A stretch of 64,000 nucleotides of DNA from Enoplosus armatus (GCF_043641665.1 NC_092183.1:26377222-26441221); one strand, 5' to 3'; numbered from the stretch's first letter, positions 11,001-25,600 are shown. Notes: generated by a model from the letters alone, not told the origin. A program made the numbers and translations.

Positions 11001-12160
11001 GATAATAGAACTGTAAAAGATAAACATTTTGAATTGATACTTCATTGTGCTTCTCAAAAATGTCATTAATCAGAAGTCATGTTAGCATGATTATTCATAA
11101 CTGATGTATGTTTTGGGGGAAGGTTAGCTTGCTACAAGTGTGTTTCTCTCATGGTCAAAGTCCACTTACGTTTCACTCAGCTTTATGTGGTACCTAGGTT
11201 CATGTACAATCGCACCGAGAGGGGGGAGATAGACGATGTGTGTGTGTGTGTGTGTAACCCCTCGGTCAAGACCATTTCTCTTCCATTATTATCATGGGAG
11301 GTGGAACATCTCCAAGGCCTTATCTTTCCCTCCGAGCACCCAGAGCTTCTGCACATAAAACATGCCAAGAGTGAAGGACTCTGAGGCCTCTCAGGTTACC
11401 TAACCATGACAATGCACAAATCATACATTCTTTCATGTCCACAACATTTTCTACCACAATCATGGTTGGTCATTTATACATTTTGGCATTGGTCAGATCA
11501 CAATTTTGTCTTAACAGACTTAATAGAGTTGAGCAAATAAAGAAATGTGGCAGCTTTACTGCGTTTTTCTTGTTGTAGAAAGTTTTACTTATTTATCAAG
11601 GACAGCTGTGGCGTGCACTTCCTCCCTGTTTACCTTCTTCTACAGCACGAGAAGTCAAGACAGCAAGACGACCAAAAAGCAGTGTAAAGCTGAATGGATG
11701 GAATTCAGTCATCATTACTTTTATTATTTGGAAATGGCCTCAGTGGAAAGGCCTACTGATATGTCAATTACTACTAACGTAGGTCTGGAACAGCTGAAGG
11801 TTACATGTCTTACTCAAAGGCACCTTGACAGCATATGTTATTGGAGGAGGTGTCTGCCTATTTACTTTCACCCAAACAGAAGTAATAGAAACGATCTAGT
11901 TCCAGTCACAAGCCTGCCTGCCTCCTCAGCCTTCAGGCTGCAGTCGATACCTTTTCATCAACGGGCGGAGCTGCATAATGTCCACTGGGTGTTACTATCG
12001 GCTCATCTCAGCTTCTGCCTGCCTGCACCCAGAGGTGAAAGATGGGGCTGGCTAAGATGGATGGCAGTTGCCAACGCTGGCCCACCAGCACAGCTGTCAC
12101 CAGCTAGAACTTCATCCCAGCCTGAGACTGTTTATTTCCCTGCTCACAGACTGTAGTCCT

Positions 12161-12201
<41 letters not shown>

Positions 12202-12439
12202 GGGGTCAGCACAGTGGCAAAAACATTATCTGCGCTAACAGGCAATCAATAAAACTGTAAGAAAAGCGGGGGGAAAAGTAGCAAGGACAAATGTTTCTGG
12301 AGCACGCCTGAGTATCAGGAACGCAACGTGATACAACAAAGCACAGGACAGGAGCTGCTTCTCTGCACATGCTCGGGACAATCACTAAGAAGTTAGAGAC
12401 TATTTGAGACAGACCACACTGACTTTAACTGCGCTGAAT

Positions 12440-12572
12440 GATTTGACATTTTGGGGAAGTACGCTTATTTGCCTTCTTGCTGAAAGTTTGATGTGAAGAA
12501 GACGCTTTATATTTAGCGTACAGACGGTAAGTGGCAAGTGATTTCCCAAAATGTCAAACGTTTCCTTTAAAT
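12440..12572. mobile_element. Short palindromic MITE copy
   Basis: The left end reads ATTTGACATTTTGGGGAAGT followed by ACGCTTATTTGCC. The right end, ATTTCCCAAAATGTCAAACG then TTTCCTTTAA, is its inverted complement. The core seen in longer copies (35557-36200, 51174-51595) is missing, so this is an internally deleted member of the same family. Confidence 0.75.
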
Positions 12573-13612
12573 AATACTTTAATTATAATTAAAGGCCGTG
12601 CAGCTTTGTTATCAGCATCTACAGCATTAACTATGATGTTTAAACGCTCAATACAGTTAATGTTTCTTTAAACATATACCGCCGCTCCCCGAGCCTTCCT
12701 CTCTCTGCATGCTGGACTCAGTATGATGGATGCTCTATCTTTCGGCCGTGACACAGCGAGAGTTATGACTCGGCATGGACCTCTGCGGTGCAGAGTCGGA
12801 CCGGGAGCGTGTCAGAGGGCAGATTTATAGAAAATTCAAGAGTCCGATCAATCCCACAGCTCTGCAGGCCCGCGGCCCGCCGCCGGCCCGGACAGCGGAG
12901 TCGTCCTTGATTTGGCTGCTGTGTGCGTGCTGAGCTCTGCTGTCAGCAGATTCTGCTGTTGTGGAGGTGCATACATAATTGAACTCCTCCTCCTCCGCTG
13001 CCCTCCCGAGACCCTTCAAGATAAAGCAATAAATACTCAGCCTCAGCATTTAACAACCAGCCCTCCCAGTCCCTGTTGCTTGGGAGTCCACGAGCATGTA
13101 ATTACATTTCCTCTTTTAAGTGAGTTAAACACAGAAATACTGGCAAACACACTTCACTTGTGACCTTGCCATCGCGAGGGGGAAACGCTAACAGCCTGAC
13201 CGGACACTTGGTTGGCTTGGTGGTTGTGTGGTTTTCTGGGACTTTCTTAAGTAAGACGAGTGTTTCATAGCTTTCAGTTTGCACAAACTATGAATGGCGT
13301 CTTTAGAGGCTGTAGAAGTTTGCATTTGGCAAAGGAGCAGCATTCTGTCAGCTCTATGCAGTGATAGCCTCAGCTCATTTTCAGTTCAGTGACCCCCCCT
13401 TTTCATTCATTGTCTCTCTCTGTCTTGTCCTTCCCCTCTCTGTCTCCCTTCATCCTTCTGTTTCTTTGTCTGTCTATGTCTCTCTGTCTCCCCCTCTCTC
13501 TCTCCATGTAACTCCATGGCTATATATAGACTTCTGCATTGCAGATGTCCCAGAGCCCTGCAGTTCTGGAGGAGCTGCCGAAGAGGCCCAGCCAAAAAAA
13601 TTTCGGCTGCCT

Positions 13613-13613
<1 letters not shown>

Positions 13614-13645
<32 letters not shown>
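13614..13645. repeat. (CA)n microsatellite
   Basis: About sixteen CA units in intergenic DNA. Confidence 0.95.
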
Positions 13646-13648
<3 letters not shown>

Positions 13649-15919
13649 CAGAAGCAGCAGGCTATCTGCCACAGGACGGGGCAGTTCCAGCATGACACCG
13701 GACATGTGCAGTCTGCTGTGCATCACGGCTGAGCAACGTCCGAGCCATCACACTGCAGCAAGGATGAAGTGCCCCCCACAGAACAGAGTCAAAACCACTG
13801 CAGTCATAATCTTTGTGGTGGGTGGGTATGCAAGCGCGCGGCGGGATATTCTTGTTGCCGGGCTAATTTCTCAGAGCCATTTCCCCTGTGTTCTCACTTT
13901 CTTGTTTTAAAAGCCTTGCTGAGTCACGGCTCCATTTCTTTTAGAAGCTTTAGATGTTTTAAAAGCTCAAGGACGGATAGTGAATGACAATAACGATACC
14001 TTCAGCACCTTCAGAGACAGCATTAACCATACTGTGTGTGTTGCAAAGTGATTGTAATGAATCATTCAGATGTCAGTCAGGGACAGACAAACTAATAATG
14101 AAGTACTAATAATAAGTAATAATGAACGGAAGAAAAACAGCAACAGATTAAATGATTCAAAGATAATGTGTGGGGGCACATGTGGTACAATTACAGCAAA
14201 GCCAGTTTTTTTTTTTAAAGAAAAGCATACTGCTAAAGCAGGAGGAACCAGGAGCCTTTTAGACATTAACATCAAGGTTCAGGAGTAGTGAATTACATGC
14301 AACAGCATCAGTTTAGTCTTATAAATGCAATGACAGCAACACAAAGTCTTTCTTGTTTTCAAGCATTTTCAAGTCAAGTGAGACATCATCGGTACTGACA
14401 AATCCTCTTTGCTGTGTCATGTGTGTTCTGTAGTGAATGTGATCGTCGACTTGCCATCAAAGCTAGAAACTTTAATGAAAGACGTTGAAACTACAGGGCG
14501 AAAATTGAATTTGTTTTCTTTTTACTTGTGTGCCACCTTTCAACAGAAATGCAATTCAGTGTTCTGTACGTCCGACATAAAAAGAAAGACAGGACACGAT
14601 ATGAAGAAAATATGATTTGAAAAAGATGAAACTAAAATACGAGTTCAAAGGAAGGTGGGCATTCCTCAAGGTAAGGCACAGACGAAGGGGTTAATCTATT
14701 CTCCGTGGTGCTGTGAAGATCTGGTGAGTCATGATTCAGTGTGCACCGGCTGTGTTCACTGCAGGTAATGTTTAAAAACAAAACAAACAAAAAAAAAAGG
14801 ATGCAGAAATGACAGAAAGTCATGCAAATAAGTACAGAAGAGGGACACTGGTGCATGCTAATCCTTTTGACCTTAAGATTGGTCTCAGATGCTGGAGATT
14901 GTCGTCTGCCTGATGATCCTACATGGCCGTGCTCTCTTTCATTGGTGCTTGCTCCAGTCACCCAGTCCTGTTGACACCGTACATCAGCGGCCATAGAGAA
15001 AGTGATCACACCCTACAGCGTTATGTAAGATCCTATTGAACTGTTGTATTTGGGCTGCAATGCTCTCCCCCACCCACCTTTCACTTGCTGCTGCAACAAC
15101 GGTAGATCATTAAGTATTTATAAATGCTGGCTGCTGTCAGGCCACTGAGCTGACACACACTACCACACACACACACACACATTGACACAATTACAGTGTG
15201 CTTTTGCTGCCGCTTGGTGTTAAAGGTGCAAATTACAAGCAGGGGCGCCTCTGTTATCCGGCCCCACCACCTTCTTCAGTCTTCAGAGAATCTTGACTGG
15301 TAGATGTTAGCCTTCAATAAACTGATGATGCCATACATCTGTCGAATAAATTGTCCGTCAAGATATCAATATTTTCTTTTGATGAAAAGGACATAGACCA
15401 ATTTTTTTTAAAGTCCTGAAGAGGCGGGAGCATTTTTGTTGTTTGAAGATTTTACAAAGTGTAACTTGGATTGTTGTTGGATTGTACTGGGTTAATAGAA
15501 AAGGGAGGTTGCCACTCATCACGCCATCATATTTACAGTATGAGATGGATGTAAAACGTACAATGTATGACAAAATGTGTGTATCAAGGGCAATAGTGCA
15601 ATTTTGCAATTTTCAAAAGTTCAGAGGCTCACTGGGGGGCCTGAACATCACCAGGGAGCCACTGTTTACTGATACTGAAATGAAAAAATAGGCTCCACAG
15701 AGTTAGAGCTAATGCTGTAGAGCTTTTTTTTTATTCTACAATTGTTACACTCCAAACACATTACACAGTATTTGTCTTGAATATAGCCCACACCTCCCAT
15801 GACTCCGGCAGCAACGTCGAGTTAGCCAGAATACAACTCAACACTAGGCGCCTGTGCCTTCAAACTAAAAGCACACATTTGCCTCTGGGCCGACTGGCAC
15901 AGCTATGATCGCGTTAAAA

Positions 15920-16330
15920 CGTCCCCTAAACGGCCCCTAGTTATGCTGCTATAGGCCTAGACTGCTGGGGGACTTCCCATGATGCACTGAGCTTTCCTCC
16001 TCTCCCTCTTCATCTTTACACATTCATCTCCCTCCAATGCATGTTACTAACTTTATATCTTCCCCGGAGTTTCTTTGTGCTTTCTCGTCTCGCAGGTTCC
16101 TGTGGATCGTGGTCCTGGTACGCCTGGCTGCTGCTGCCATGGGCCTGCCTGACTCTCATCGCTACAGTTATTATTTTTAGTCGTGGTTCTGTTACTATTA
16201 AAGCTGTTATTGCTATTATTACAGCTGTAACTACTATTATCAATCATATTTCCATTATTATTATTATAATTATAGCTGCTATTTCTACTGCTAGTGCTGC
16301 CATACATCTCTGCCTATCTGTCTGTCGGTC
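15920..16330. repeat. Dispersed teleost repeat with ATT/GCT-rich end
   Basis: The block TGCTGCTATAGGCCTAGACT through TTCCCCGGAGTTTCTTTGTG and CTCGTCTCGCAGGTTCCTGT to the TTATTATT-rich end is one I recall as recurring in many spiny-rayed fish genomes. It has no coding remnant here. It ends shortly before the cds2 promoter region. The class is not known to me. Confidence 0.5.
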
Positions 16331-16612
16331 TGTCTGAGTCTGCGATATACCCTTTTCACTTTTTGTTTACTTTGTGTAATGGTAGTAGCATTGTTCAGCT
16401 TAAATGTGATCAACTTGGACTTTATTTTGAAAGCCGGAAGTTGTTTGTATACATTATTCCTGCTGACTTGACACCAATTGGGTTCTTCGAGCGAAAAGTG
16501 TTGCTGTGCAAAATCTAGCTAGAAGCCTAGCTGTTCTGCCTGTCCAAATACCGAGTTAGTGTCTCGGAGGCACAGGACCTTCGCTGTTGTCGTTAGGCTA
16601 CGACCTGCTAAG

Positions 16613-19600
16613 ATGACAGAGCTAAGGCACCGTGGTGCCAGAGACACCGACCCAACGTTACAACAGCAGCCGTCAGAGGACAAGGTAACGTCAGTTCTAC
16701 CATTCGGAAGCGATGCTAACGCTAGCTAGCCAGCTCGCTATTCGACAGTTGTAATGCATTATCCTATGGCTCGTGTAGCTAGAGAAAGCGTCACGTCAAA
16801 ATCGATCAACATCCTGCTTTTTCACGTTGTTTTCCTTTGGGCACAGTTGCTTACTTGGCAGAATAACAGCGAAAACTTAAAAGCTCTTAAACGCCGCTGA
16901 AATGCGCCATACAAATCATCCGCCAAACTACTCACATTTTAGACTTGATTGGCTGATGCTATTTACGGGCTTCCTGGGTGTGCTTTCGTCGTGACAACAG
17001 GCAGACCAAATGCACAAGTTTAGTTTTTTAATCGAAATTGGCTCTGCTTTCTTTATCAGCTTACACGCCGACGTATAGAATGGCTCCCCTTGTACAGTAA
17101 AAAAAACTCAAGTTATATTTGAACAGTTGTTTTTATTCTACGCTAAGCAAAGCAACAGTGAATTGTAAAATATGTGATAGACATTTGGTAAGTTGTTTTG
17201 CTGCTAGCCACGGTCTCACATCAGGACTACACAAGCGTTGAAAAAACAAAAGCCTCAAGCGAAACACTTCCATGTCGTCTCCTCTAATAACCAGTGAGGG
17301 TAGTTACATTGCTGTCAACTATTTGTTTTCCCAACCGCGTTAGCTAGAGCCAACTGTTTACTCTAGCTTGTTCACTGAACGACTGCTAAACGGCCACGGC
17401 TCGCTGACATCGTTCCTGCCAGCGTCACGTTAACAACATTAGCTTGGCTGGTCTGACGGCTGCAACAATAATAACGGCTGCTTCGGGCGCACTGCTGTCC
17501 CGCAACACGTTGTAGTCACTGTCGCGCTGGATTAAAACTAAAGGGAAATGAATGCGTCGCCTGCGTTGTCACCATGGATGCTACAGTTGCTACCCAGTGA
17601 ATAGTCGGAGCCATGAAAGGGGCGTGGTGATGGCGTGAAGGATGTGGGGATCTATCTAGGACGAGAGGACGTGATTACAGAAACCGCTAAAAGCGGTTGG
17701 GGAAATTAGTCGAGGCATTAGCTGCATCCCTGCCGCACATCACACAGGGCATGTGAGGGGACTGGCAATCTACTAGAGAAGCCCACTCAGTGCGATGACT
17801 TATGTGTCATTCATTATTGTGTGTCTTTTGGTCGTGATGTGTTTTAGAGCAGCCTACCAGAGTGCTTAATGAAGTTGGCCTTGTGGTACTAATGTGCACT
17901 GCCTGTCAGGTTATGCAATCAGATAATTACTTTTAATAATTAGGTACAGCGCTATTTAGGTAGTATTCCAACCATTTGAAAGAGGTGTTGAGTGTCAATC
18001 TGATTTTACCTATCGCATGTCTCTCTTTGTACTTCCTACCAATACGGAATACCCATCCAGTATTTTTGTTGTTAATTTAACTTTTTATCAGTCAGACGTT
18101 CCTGAAAGCTCTTGTGTCAAAATGCCTTGCATATCTAGACTGAATACATCTGTGAGATCATCTAATGCAGTTTTCACATGTAGAATTATTACCCGTGTAA
18201 AGCAGAACGTGGCAAGCAAAACTTGCCGCAAAGACGGCATCCTGGTTAAAAAGAATACTAGGTTAGCCCGACACTGACCCACCCCTCCACTTATAGATTA
18301 ATATGCCATAGGGAGTATTTAGTGTGGGGTAAGCTGAGCAAAATGCATATGCAGATGTGGAGACCATGGTAATTGTGTGCCACAACAAGTGTCCTATGTG
18401 GATGTTGAAATTTAGGCAAATAGTAAATTGTCATGTGCTTTTAGGCGATGGAGGACTATATGCAATGCCACACAACAATCATCCACAAGATGAAGTTTGT
18501 TACTGCAGGACATAAAGCTGCTCTGGTGGTTGCCCCTCCAGTGATGTAGCGATCAGACCAAGTGAAAGGTGGTATGTCGGCGTGGTGCATCATCTGGTCG
18601 TGTACATTTCTAATTAAAGAGTTCTTTCAGGCGATGTTGGGAAGTCTCCTTCTCAATGAACTTCTGAACACGTGAGTGGTCTTCAGCTGTTCAAAACATC
18701 TTAAAACAGTTGCTCTAAGATATTTGAGGCTGATGAACTCACGGCATGACACAGCTAAAAACCTAAATCACAGTCCTCCTTATTTCCTTTTTTGCTTTAT
18801 TATCTGAAGGACCCGCACTCCTCTGGGTTTAAATGTCTTGGCCTAAAAGCTCTAAACAGATGAAAAGATGGCCATAGAATGTAAATGCTCATCCTTCCAC
18901 AGCTTGTAGATTAAGCTGTTTCCAATCAATTGGAGATGAACAAAACAGAGACACTCAGTGTGACGCTGGTCTACCAGAAAGCATGTAAGGGGAGGAGCGT
19001 TTATGTGAAACGAGCTCCTATTTTTAACTCAAGCATCCTGAATGACGGATATTGTCTCCATAGAAACCAGCAGGCGGAGAATGGGTCTGCATGTGTGTGT
19101 TTCCTTGCGCATGCTTCTGCATTCAGGTGGTGGGTTTTGGTTGGTGTCAACTATTGACAGTGCGTACTATTTTGTTTCATATGATGTGAAGGAAAAAAGT
19201 CAATGGCATTTATTTTCTATCTTTAAAATGCGCAGATTTGGTTTCTTTTTATCGGAGTTGATCCAGAGAGATGGGGTGGATAGCTAGGGAGTCAGTGTTC
19301 AGTGACACTGTAACAAAGGTGGACACACACTGACTGTTGCAGCTGTTAAGATGTGATCCGCAACCTCAATGTTAGATCTCTCTAAAGAGCCAACTGAATT
19401 AGTGCGGCATTTTCATCATAATGAGGAACAGTTTTAGTGAGATCTTTTTCACATTATAACGACATATTTTCCATGTAATCACATATTTCTTTTTCATTAT
19501 TAAAATGTTGATTGTGAGTGATACATGTTGTTATGACAAGTAATTTCTTGTTGAAATGGAATTAATTGGTATATGACGGGAAAAGGATCTTTTTAAAACC

Positions 19601-22600
19601 AGAAACGAAGAAAATACATCGCCAAATAATTCTGTTGAATATAGATTCATAATTCAGTGTCCTCGTTCTCATTTTATGAGTTTGTTATACTGTAGATTTA
19701 CATGCTTGTTCAACATAATTGTGAGGTGGTTGATTCTACACTGTCACAGTCTTTATATAATGCACCTTTAACCTATTTAAGAAAGGAAAATAAAGCCCCA
19801 CAAAAGTTGATAATGGCCTCCGCGGCATGTTCATTGTTCATACATTGTGACGGTAAATGTGAGGAAAGGGGGCTCAAACTATCATGAGATAGCATCGTAA
19901 AGTGATAAGACAGAACAACTGGCATGCTGTCCAGGCAGAAAGCGACTAGAAAATATCCAGCTGCAGTAATGTCGCAGTGTGAGACTGAGTGGGCGTCACG
20001 GAACAGCATGCCGACCATCTGCTGTGTGAATGTGAGGTGAGAACTCCAAGCCTAATTTGGCCACCAGCAGCAGAGAGGTCAGTGGGGGGGTGGGGGGTGG
20101 GGGCTGGTGGTGTGGGGAGTGAAACTGACCTGAAGAAACCTCACTGTTTTCATCAGACGGGCGAGCTGTAACTGTGTGCCACTGCCGGTGTGTCTGATGA
20201 CGTCCATCCATGCTTTGATTATCGTAGGTATTGGAGATGGGGAGGCAGAGATCAGTGTGTTTTCATCCGGCCTCAATCAGCAAACAGATGGTTCTTAGAA
20301 ATCAACAATATGGATGGAGATGATTTGGCGCAGTGTTTAGCCGCCCACACACACGCACACACACACACACACACTGGCAGTGCTGCTGCTGTTTGCTTAA
20401 TACTGTGTGTCACCCTGATATGATGGACCTGCTGCTGTTTGTTCAGTGGCATATCAATATGTGTTTGAGTACATATCAATTCACAGAACACAGAATGTAT
20501 TTGCATTGTGAATTAAGTGGTACACATAGGATGTTTATGAAAGCACTGGACGAATACAGTTAAAGGCATTATGCATCTATGTTCCACCCACACACGTGTT
20601 TTCAATTACTTTGGCTAATAAGAACTTTTTCCCAGGACTGTGTGATATACAGGGTTATTGCTAAATTGACCGTTTGCTAAACCCGAACAGTGACATTGTT
20701 CTTCTGCTGGGAACCGTTTTTGCGACAAAGTGCTGGGGGAAATGGTGCAAGATGTGTTGCATGTTTGTGCTGTAAAGGGCAAAAAGGTCCAGGAGCCATC
20801 TAACCTTCATACTGTATCATGTGATTTAGTTTGAGGCCATTCCCCTGGAAGTCGTCAAACAAATAATATTTACTTCCAGTTTGACTGTTTACACTGACAT
20901 TTACATTCTTCCAGCTGCACAGGCCCTGGGGTGGTGGAAATATATAAATACAGTCATATGTCATATTCATAGTCTAAATATTATAGTCTAATAAAAGACT
21001 GAAGAGCCACTTGTGTTTCTTGTGATTCTGTGTTTGCACTTGTCGTCTCATTGCCGCAGCACCATATCTTTGCTAAATGTCTGTGTCTGTCTGTGTGTCA
21101 GGGTTCAGACAGTGAGCTGAAGGTGGAAAAAGATGGCATGTCAGACAGCGAGTCCAAGGTGGACTCAGGGGTCCCAGAGGTGCCAGTCTCTCCTGATGAC
21201 ACCCCCGTGGTTCTAAACAAGGCCCTGTCTGGACTCTCCTCGAGGTACTGTCACTGTTGAAGAGTTTCGTCTGCAGTAAAAGAAAGCTTTCTTTACAGTG
21301 TTTGACAATATGGCTGTAAAGCAGGGCGTTGATCATGCTCAGTAAGCTTTTTTTTTGTTGTATTTATTATATTATTTTATATTTCTGGAAGTTGGACACC
21401 TTTTTGTCTAAGGAACTGCTCTGTATTCTGAGTTGCTCTGTGAGTCAATGCGTTGTTCTGCATAGAGGTAGGTCCAGGTTTATCCTGGACTGCTACACAT
21501 GTGGAGGAGTCGTGATTCATACAAAGGAATGCACACACGTAGTTTTCTCTGAGCGGCAGATATGAATCACAGAGTCCAACTTGGCATGTCCCTGAATGAG
21601 ACACACTTACTCTACTGTTTGAGCAATATGTAGTATGAATAATTCACCGCACATATGAGCGTTGACATACATCATGATGTCTTGAATGCAAGTTTACTGC
21701 CACCTAATAGCACCATAGCCGTGTCCATTGACTCTCACAAGACACCTTTTCATTTTTTTTGTATTCTACTGTAAATTTTCTCTAAGCTGAACGGTTGGTT
21801 ATGTTTATTAACCTCTGTGTTTTGTTCGCTTTTGAAAGGACTTTGAACTGAAGTGTGTGTGTGTGTGTGTGTCCTTCAGATGGAAGAACTGGTGGGTACG
21901 AGGCATCCTCACACTGGCCATGATCTCCTTCTTCTTCTTCATCATCTACCTGGGCCCCATGGTGCTTATGATGATTGTGAGTCTGATGGGGCTTTGCAAA
22001 AGCCTGGACACCTCTTGAGTTTGTTACCCTACAGGAAATGTGAAATCATGCTTCAGTGGAGTGGAACACCCAATGGGAAATTAACTTCAGACGAGGGGTG
22101 ACGAAAAAAAAGACGTGTGGCAGTTACACAGAAATCCTGGTTTGCTCTCCGCAGCGCAGTCAGCACAAAAAAAGGGAATCTCATGGATCAATGGCTTCCA
22201 GGCTCTCTAATAACATGCAGGATTGCTGCTCCTGTCATCTGGGAATTCCCTGAAAATAGGCCAGTCCGCCATTTTGTGTCACTAGGACACCAGGACGTAG
22301 GACATAGGACATACTGTGTTCTCACACACGCACACACACACACAGTTCTGATGTTCCAGTGGTTCGTCCCTGGTGACGTAGTGTTTCTTTGTGCAGGTCC
22401 TCTGTGTACAGATCAAGTGCTTCCAGGAAATCATCACCATCGGCTACAGTGTGTACCACTCCTACCACCTGCCCTGGTTCAGGACGTTGAGTTGGTGAGG
22501 ACACAAACACGTCACGCATTTTATAGAGGTGTCATGAACGCAGCAAATATCCTCGTTTGCTTGCCTGCTTCTCATTATGTCGTCTCATGTTTTATTTTGT

Positions 22601-25600
22601 TGCAGACTTCCTGAGGTTTGTTTTCTGGCCTGTTTAAATCTGGAGTAGCTTGTAGATTATTAAGCCAATCAGCAAAAAAACGGCAAAAAGATATTGTGGA
22701 TCATCAGTGCTGTTTGATTTGAGCAGTAGTGGCGTACAGTATAGTGTGATAGAAAGCAGAGTCCTGACATTCGCTATGCCATGAGCCTGAAAAATCAGTT
22801 AGTCATTTGGCCTTCTAACATTCTGAGTCTGTGAGTGAAGTTGATTCACACGACACATTAAATGTCTCAGCCTCACTGGTTTTTCTGTGGGCATACTGAA
22901 TGCAGAGTCTGATTAGCTGCTGTCATAAAAAACTGTAAGATTTGTGCATTTGCTCCACCCCGCCGCCCCACAGGTACTTCCTGCTGTGTGTGAACTACTT
23001 CTTCTATGGTGAGACCGTGACAGATTACTTCTTCACACTGGTGCAAAGGGAGGAGCCGCTTCGCATCCTCAGCAAATACCACCGCTTTATCTCCTTTGCC
23101 CTCTACCTCACAGGTACAGACACTGAGACCCCAACTGAAAACTGTGTGTGTGTGTGTGTGTGTGACAGGTTTATGGGCTAAGCAGAGAAGAAGTCACATG
23201 TGGTAACACTATTACCAAACCCCAGCCATGCAGAGGTTTTCTAATGACTCCTCTCTACCAGAAAGTGGCTTTAAGTTGCATTGTGGCCTAACCCAAACGT
23301 GCCACAGGGTGGCCTTTAGTGGATGTCCTCAGGGCCAAAGAAATGAATACATTTACATTTTATCAAATGGAACCATTAAACTCTAACAGGGAACAGAGAA
23401 GAGGCAAAGGTCATATATTTAATGAGGGAGGCAGATGACAGTGATTGATTAGACTTTCCAGAAGGGAAATGTAAATGTTTAAATACACATGTAAAAATAA
23501 ATCTAAGAGTCCAATCAAAAATATTTCTGTTCAGGGAAAAAAAAAAAAGTAAAGTTGAATATATTTAGAATCGTGGTCTCGATCAGTTTACAGTGCATTA
23601 GACACTTCAGAGTTTGTTATTTCAGGCGGCATGCTAACTGGAGAAGTCCCACTTCCTGTACTGCAGGTTGTCAGTTGGTAGTTGCAGTGCTACTGTAGCT
23701 GCCGGCTGATGTCAAACAGGATGTGGAGAGGAAGGAAGCGCCGCGACTGTCGCTGCCTCTTGCCTACTAGATTGAAGGTGGAACCGAATGGCCCGGCTTT
23801 CTCACATTGCCTCCGAGCAGAGAGGCTTTGAAGAAAAATGCTCAAATCTGCAGTCTTTTGGCCCAAGATATTATGTAGATGCTGTAGACGTTCTCTAGCG
23901 TCCTCCTCACCTCCGTCTTGTGTACTGTGTACTATAAAACAAATGGCTCCATTAACTCTGGGCCTTGTCGCCTTGTCTGAAGTAGGTCAAGCTAAATTTA
24001 GTGAAAGCTTGACCAAAGATGACTGTGATTCTGACTTAATTAATCTCCCTCTTCTTTCAGGCACTTCAGTCCTCTATATGTCCCTATTAAGTATTTTGCA
24101 CGCACTGTTTGTCATGTTGTCGCAGGTTTCTGCATGTTTGTGCTGAGTTTGGTGAAGAAGCACTACCGCCTTCAGTTCTACATGGTAAGTGGCCCCCCTG
24201 TCTCCTCCTGGCCTCAAGGCTACTGGGTTATTGATGAGGCTGGCTAAAATACAGGCAAGAGTATGGAGAAGTGGGCCAGAGATTGCTCTGATGGAAACGT
24301 CTGGCACGCAGTCTTTCCAACCCAAAGAGCATCCAATCATGTAACACAACGTCCACTATATGGATGAGGTCCACTGAGCCCACCCTACATAACAAGCCCA
24401 TGTCTTGGTCATTAGGCAGATCCAGGCTTTGTTCGCATGCTGAAAGTCAACCTTTTCTCTTGTGTCAGTAGAATATTATTATTATTATAAATATTTGATA
24501 TATTAGAATACATTAAAATATTTATCCACATGCAGTTTTACAGCTACACATACACAAATATCTCCACCTGTTGAGTATGTCCACAGTCTTTTGCCGTCTG
24601 TAAGTGAGAGAAGGAGTACAGCAATGTTGAGGAGGAGACACTTCCTCCACCCTGCATTTTCCAGTCGCACTGCAGATTTAATCAAGCTATTATCTGGCCA
24701 CATATGAGCTGCTGCTGCTGCTGACAGATTTTGTCCCGTCCATCTCTGTGGACCCGCTGCTCGCAGTAATGTTTGGGTGGGGTATCAACCAGGAGATCAC
24801 CCGCCTCAGAAAATGTTGCCACTGTATAATATGTCCAGTCTGTCAAGACGTGTTTAGGATAAAACACTCTCAATCACGAATGGTAATGTTGGATTTAAAT
24901 GTGTAAACACGCTAATCCTGTTGTGTTGTCGCCACAGTTTGGTTGGACCCATGTGACTCTGCTGATTGTGGTGACTCAGTCTCACCTTATCATTCACAAC
25001 CTGTTTGAGGGGATGATCTGGTGAGTAAACAATCCTTTTGTCTCCGTTGATACTGTGCATTTGAGCTAAATCAGCAGTAAAATGGCTTCTTCTCTCGCAT
25101 GTTTGCTCGAGAAGTAAAATCTAATTATGTCGAATTCCAATTCTGTTTTGATGTTCATTTTTGGGTCTTGAGCATGCACAGACCATTGGCTAGGAAAGTC
25201 CATTACTTTGTCAGATTGCCTTACCACGCATGTCTTGTTTCATAACGCATATCTTCACTCAGTCTCATGTACGACTCATGACTCTTCTTCTTCTGAATAG
25301 GTTCATTGTGCCGATTTCCTGTGTGATCTGTAATGACATTATGGCCTACATGTTTGGTTTCTTCTTTGGCCGCACCCCTCTCATCAAGGTTGGTTGCATC
25401 ACCGTTATTCTTAGCTTTTATAAACCATTAACACAAACACCTTGCATGCTTCTAGTAAATTACTACCCAATATTCGAAGAGTGTCTTCAGAGGTCTGGGT
25501 ATTGAGACTTCTGGACACATTCAAAGTATTTGAGTGTGTGGTGATATATTAATGTGGCTGTGTCCTCTGCAGCTGTCACCTAAGAAGACGTGGGAGGGAT

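Larger units (their letters stand above)
9331..16500. other. Gene-poor region between ina and cds2
   Basis: No exon with family resemblance was found on either strand. The region holds two degenerate tandem arrays (about 9740-10130 and 10490-11000), GT repeats (11236-11255 and 12160-12184), a short MITE (12440-12572), a GC-rich patch (about 12720-13060), a CA repeat (13614-13645) and a dispersed repeat with an ATT-rich end (about 15920-16330). The longest frame, 11545-12156 (203 codons), shows no domain and is treated as chance. Confidence 0.6.

Noticed and set aside
10646..11002. 118-codon frame as a possible repeat protein
   Set aside because: Its internal repeats come from the DNA tandem array; they are too degenerate and not frame-preserving throughout.
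11545..12156. 203-codon plus-strand frame in intergenic DNA
   Set aside because: No recognisable domain, no splice context, mixed composition; probably chance.
14632..15009. 125-codon minus-strand frame
   Set aside because: Low-information sequence with no family resemblance or splice partners.
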